DNA of 64,000 bases from Nesterenkonia lutea (GTDB taxonomy: Bacteria > Actinomycetota > Actinomycetes > Actinomycetales > Micrococcaceae), in contig NZ_JADBED010000001.1 in assembly GCF_014873955.1 (NCBI RefSeq), positions 496,001-560,000 of the forward strand. Reading direction: 5' to 3'. This document shows, in pieces, positions 61,219-64,000 of this stretch. The notes beneath the pieces were generated by a model. It was not told the DNA's origin and did not search any database. It worked only from the letters and a program-made list of their open reading frames with translations. Each line of letters begins with the position of its first letter. The stretch's first letter is position 1. Both the position numbers and the translations under genes were made by a program.

Positions 61219-61811
61219 TTCTGTCCCTCTATCGGTTTCAAAGCTTCTTCGTTCTCACTGTATTTCTCGCCAGTTTCCGGGCAGTGCCACAGCCCATCTC
61301 GTTCGAAAAGCGGCTGTCCAGCCTTGCCCACCCAGCCAAGCCGTCGTGCGGGGACCCCCGCAACTAGTGCGAACGGCGGTACGTCTTTGGTCACCACTGC
61401 ACCGGCTGCGACAGTTGCCCACGCACCGATGGTCACTGGCGCTACGCAGACAGCTCGCGCTCCCACAGATGCTCCGTCTTCGATAGTGACACCGACGGGG
61501 GTCCAATCGTTGGCACTTTTTAGAGACCCATCCGGCGAAATAGAGCGGGGGTAAGTGTCATTGGTCAGGACAACTGCCGGACCAATGAACACTCCCTCGC
61601 CTAACCGGGCAGGTTCGTACACCAGTGCGTAGTTCTGCACCTTAGAGTTTTCCCCCATTGACACCCCGGTGCCGATATACGCGCCGCGGCCAACTATGCA
61701 ATGCGCACCCAGGACGGCGTCTTCTCGAACCTGTGCCAGATGCCAAACCTTGGTCCCCTCGCCGAGGGTTGCGCGCTCAGAAACGTCGGCGCTATCCGCG
61801 ATATAAGTCAT
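61215..61811 (-). CDS. wbpD: Hexapeptide N-acetyltransferase (WbpD/WlbB-like)
   Basis: A 198-residue left-handed beta-helix acyltransferase. Hexapeptide repeats run through ATLGEGTKVWHLAQVRE, IVGRGAYIGTGVSMG and VTIEDGASVGARAVCVAPVTIG; NYALVYEPARLGEGVFIGPAV is characteristic of the WlbB group. It would acetylate the 3-amino group with acetyl-CoA. The C-terminus adds a small region with CPETGEKY. ATG 61811 has AGGAG 5 bp upstream; the longer frame overlaps the dehydrogenase gene and is rejected. Confidence 0.85.
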   Translation of the reverse strand: MTYIADSADVSERATLGEGTKVWHLAQVREDAVLGAHCIVGRGAYIGTGVSMGENSKVQNYALVYEPARLGEGVFIGPAVVLTNDTYPRSISPDGSLKSANDWTPVGVTIEDGASVGARAVCVAPVTIGAWATVAAGAVVTKDVPPFALVAGVPARRLGWVGKAGQPLFERDGLWHCPETGEKYSENEEALKPIEGQK

Positions 61812-61834
61812 AGTGTCTCCTGTTTCCGCAGCGG

Positions 61835-63124
61835 TCAGGCTCTGCCGATCACGCGGTACGTCACGCCATCCCATTTTTCCGCACTACTCACGCGACGTCC
61901 GTCGATCAAGACCCGCACACCCGGAAGGTCTTTCGCCGTGAGTTCGGCGTACTCGGAATGGTTGGCCTGGATGACGGCAGCATCCACGGGCTCGCCCCGA
62001 TGGTAGGGAACGAAACCAAGTGCACTGAGTTCTTCGTCCGAATACATCGGGTCGTGAACCAACACTGTCGCACTTCGCTTCTTCAGCGCATCTACCGTTG
62101 CGAAGACGCCGGAAAAAGCGGTCTCCTTAACTCCGCCACGGTAGGCGGCACCGAGAACGACGACAACGGCACCGCTCAAGTCTCCGTAAGCGCCTTCAAG
62201 CAGGCCCACGGTGTACTCGGGCATACCGGCGTTCGCCTCGCGTGCGGCGCGGACAACGGTGGCGGAAGGATCATTCCAGAGGTAAAGGCGCGGGTAGACA
62301 GGAATGCAATGGCCACCGACTGCGATTCCTGGCTGGTGAATATGGCTATAGGGCTGCGAGTTGGACGCTTCAATAACCTGGTAGATGTCGATGCCGACTG
62401 TGGACGCGAAAGTGGCGAACTGGTTGGCGAGCCCGATGTTCACGTCTCGGTAGGTGGTCTCGGCCAGTTTGGTCAGCTCAGACGCTTCAGCAGACCCTAG
62501 GTCCCACACGCCGTTACCTCGGGGAAGGTCGGGCCTGTCATCGAAATCCAGCACAGACTCGTAAAAATCGATAGCACTCTTGGTACCAGTCTCTGACAGT
62601 CCGCCTACAAGTTTGGGGTACTTACGCAGGTCTTCGAAGACCCGGCCGGTCAGAACTCTCTCTGGTGAGAAGACTAGATGGAAGTCCTTCCCCTCCAGGA
62701 GACCGGACCCTTCCTCGAGCATCGGCTTCCACCGCGTGCGGGTGGTCCCGACAGGGAGCGTGGTTTCATAAGAGACGAGCGTCCCAGGTGTCAGGTGCTT
62801 TGCGAGTTCTGTTGTTGCGCTATCCATCCAACCAAAGTCTGGCTTGGCGTCACTGTCAACGAAAAGCGGGACGACTAGCACAACCACATCAGCGTCGGGC
62901 ACGGCTTCCGCATAGTCTGTCGTGGCCCGCAGCTTGCCCGCGGGGACCAGTTCTGACAATTTTTGCTGAAGGTGGACCTCGCCGGGGAACGGCTCTACGC
63001 CATTGTTCACGAATTCGACGACCTGGGGGTTAACGTCAACCCCCATCACTTCATGGCCCTTCGATGCGAACTGGGCCGCCAGTGGTAGGCCGATCTTTCC
63101 CAGGGCAATGACAGCTATCTTCAC
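61835..63124 (-). CDS. wbpA: UDP-N-acetylglucosamine 6-dehydrogenase-like nucleotide sugar dehydrogenase (WbpA-like)
   Basis: A 429-residue UDP-glucose/UDP-GlcNAc dehydrogenase family enzyme. MKIAVIALGKIGLPLAAQFA is the NAD site; VSYETTLPVGTTR and FSPERVLTGR follow; LGSAEASELTKLAETTYRDVNIGLANQFA forms the central helix; the catalytic Cys is in VGGHCIPVYP near residue 265, and LGAAYRGGVKET the C-terminal domain. It would oxidise the C6 hydroxyl of UDP-GlcNAc to the uronate, the first step of the operon pathway. First gene of the operon; the ATG at 63124 has AAAAGG at a suitable distance. Confidence 0.88.
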   Translation of the reverse strand: MKIAVIALGKIGLPLAAQFASKGHEVMGVDVNPQVVEFVNNGVEPFPGEVHLQQKLSELVPAGKLRATTDYAEAVPDADVVVLVVPLFVDSDAKPDFGWMDSATTELAKHLTPGTLVSYETTLPVGTTRTRWKPMLEEGSGLLEGKDFHLVFSPERVLTGRVFEDLRKYPKLVGGLSETGTKSAIDFYESVLDFDDRPDLPRGNGVWDLGSAEASELTKLAETTYRDVNIGLANQFATFASTVGIDIYQVIEASNSQPYSHIHQPGIAVGGHCIPVYPRLYLWNDPSATVVRAAREANAGMPEYTVGLLEGAYGDLSGAVVVVLGAAYRGGVKETAFSGVFATVDALKKRSATVLVHDPMYSDEELSALGFVPYHRGEPVDAAVIQANHSEYAELTAKDLPGVRVLIDGRRVSSAEKWDGVTYRVIGRA

Positions 63125-63795
63125 GGTGGAATGACCTTTTCTAAGTAGGTGGGCGATGCGGCTCCTGGCTCCAGAAACTAAGCCTACCGCTAGACGGGAC
63201 GGAATAGCTCTTCCCAGTCTGCGAGGAGTTGTGTTCGGGGCTTCATCGAGAGAAATCCGTGGCTACCGGACAAGAAACCCCGTACCCGGGCCAGCCGACA
63301 TTTATCGGGGGCCTCGCCGCTCACCCGGCCCCGCTGCTCCACCCGGACGAGACGTGGCTATCTCTCTTCCTTCGACGGGCCAGAGAGAACCGTCGGCCGG
63401 GTTCGATGCGCGTCCCGCGCAGACTCTCCATGCTGTTGCTGTGCTGCGGCACTATCTACACCGGCGGAGACGTCTGTACCGGGGCTCAAGACGCCTACCG
63501 GTTCGAGTTGCGCAGACCAGTTGGCACATCATTCCACGCACTCGACCCTTTCAAGCCCCCTTGGAAACACCCGGCACTGATCCTTGCTTGGTTCGAGGAT
63601 CTTTCCCATGAACTCAGGCGGGTAGCTCGGCAGATTTGGCATTACCTGATCTCTCGCGGCCGCGACGACGAAGACGAACCTGTCCTGGCGCGCCCTAGTG
63701 GTAGTCGCTGTGCGTACTGCGGCCGATGGCTCCACCAAACGCGACCCAGGATGATTCGACGCTCCGTTACCTTTGCCTGGCGCAGTCAGGCCAGA
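63125..63795. other. Region without a secure gene, upstream of the sugar operon
   Basis: The first part should hold the operon promoter. A plus-strand frame from TTG 63229 stays open beyond 63900 and contains FKPPWKHPALILAWFEDL and a Cys pair in RCAYCGRW, but it has mixed codon use, no ribosome-binding site and would overlap the minus-strand gene at the edge. It may be a decayed or acquired gene; I do not call it. Confidence 0.35.
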
Positions 63796-64000
63796 TCAAG
63801 AGACACGAGCCCAGAGTGCCCGACGCATGTGCTCGAGGTGGGCGACGTGGTCGGGGATGGCATCCAGCGTGTAGGCGTGGTGCAGGATTGTCTCGTGGCC
63901 CCGGTGCCCTTCCCCCATGTACACGGCTTCCTCAAGCTCGTGCATCTTCGCCGGATCGAAGTATCGCTTCCAGCGCGAACGGTCCTGCAGTAGGTGCTCC
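63796..64000 (-). CDS. C-terminal part of an unidentified protein (runs off the right edge)
   Basis: The last 67 residues of a minus-strand protein, ending at TGA 63796-63798. The segment is His-, Glu- and Arg-rich and looks helical (KMHELEEAVYMGEGHRGHE, then DHVAHLEHMRRALWARVS). The codon use suits a coding frame. I do not recognise the family; the rest lies outside the window. Confidence 0.45.
   Translation of the reverse strand, partial: EHLLQDRSRWKRYFDPAKMHELEEAVYMGEGHRGHETILHHAYTLDAIPDHVAHLEHMRRALWARVS

Noticed and set aside
63229..63993. Plus-strand gene at the right edge
   Set aside because: There is no ribosome-binding site, composition is mixed, and it overlaps a better minus-strand frame at 63796-64000; it is left as uncertain sequence.

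Overview
The window is chromosomal DNA of a high-GC Gram-positive bacterium, most likely a member of the Micrococcales (Micrococcaceae such as Nesterenkonia or Arthrobacter relatives). Supporting this are a WhiB2-type iron-sulphur regulator, TIGR03089, DUF3499, DUF5719 and Trm112-like genes in an actinobacterial core layout, G/C-rich third positions, and many genes that appear leaderless (TANNNT about 5-8 nt before the start codon). I see no rRNA, tRNA, CRISPR array, complete insertion sequence or prophage.

Layout. 1-8.5 kb is a core envelope/regulatory block: the tail of an unknown gene, TIGR03089 (minus), whiB2, a 3.7-kb membrane glycosyltransferase, DUF5719 and a CinA-domain amidase. 8.5-13.9 kb holds a small lipoprotein and two near-identical MerR-regulator/SulP-transporter modules in inverted orientation, with matching palindromic promoter sites. 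13.9-16 kb carries a Trm112-like gene, ahcY and a small membrane protein. 16-19.1 kb is a minus-strand operon of an aldonolactone oxidase, a sensory-rhodopsin-transducer-family protein and a cytochrome P450; no rhodopsin is present. 19.1-28.8 kb has a DUF305 membrane protein and a galactoside locus: LacI regulator, divergent CUT1 ABC transporter, GH42 beta-galactosidase and GH36 alpha-galactosidase. 28.8-35 kb is housekeeping: RDD protein, CBS protein, aconitase, PEP-mutase-like enzyme, flavodoxin-like reductase and SpoIIM-like protein.

35-42.5 kb is accessory: a CmtR-like metal sensor with a cation-diffusion-facilitator exporter, a divergent SagB-type nitroreductase, an SDR, a DUF429 protein whose start codon lies inside a perfect 15-bp palindrome, and a three-gene WxL-like secreted/surface cluster. 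A 1-kb gene-poor, apparently decayed stretch follows. 42.5-55.5 kb is a minus-strand catabolic island: IclR regulator, CUT2-type ABC importer (binding protein, double ATPase, two permeases), an uncharacterised 188-residue protein, two zinc alcohol dehydrogenases, an AraC regulator and two aldehyde dehydrogenases. The parts suggest import of a small organic compound and stepwise oxidation of an alcohol to an acid; the substrate is unknown.

55.7-58.9 kb returns to core genes (DUF1461 membrane protein, Asp/Glu racemase family, CPBP protease). 59.1-63.1 kb is a lower-GC four-gene operon that looks like the UDP-GlcNAc(3NAc)A pathway (wbpA-wbpD-wbpE-wbpB order), which would feed a surface polysaccharide. 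The right edge holds ill-defined sequence and the end of a minus-strand gene that runs off the window.
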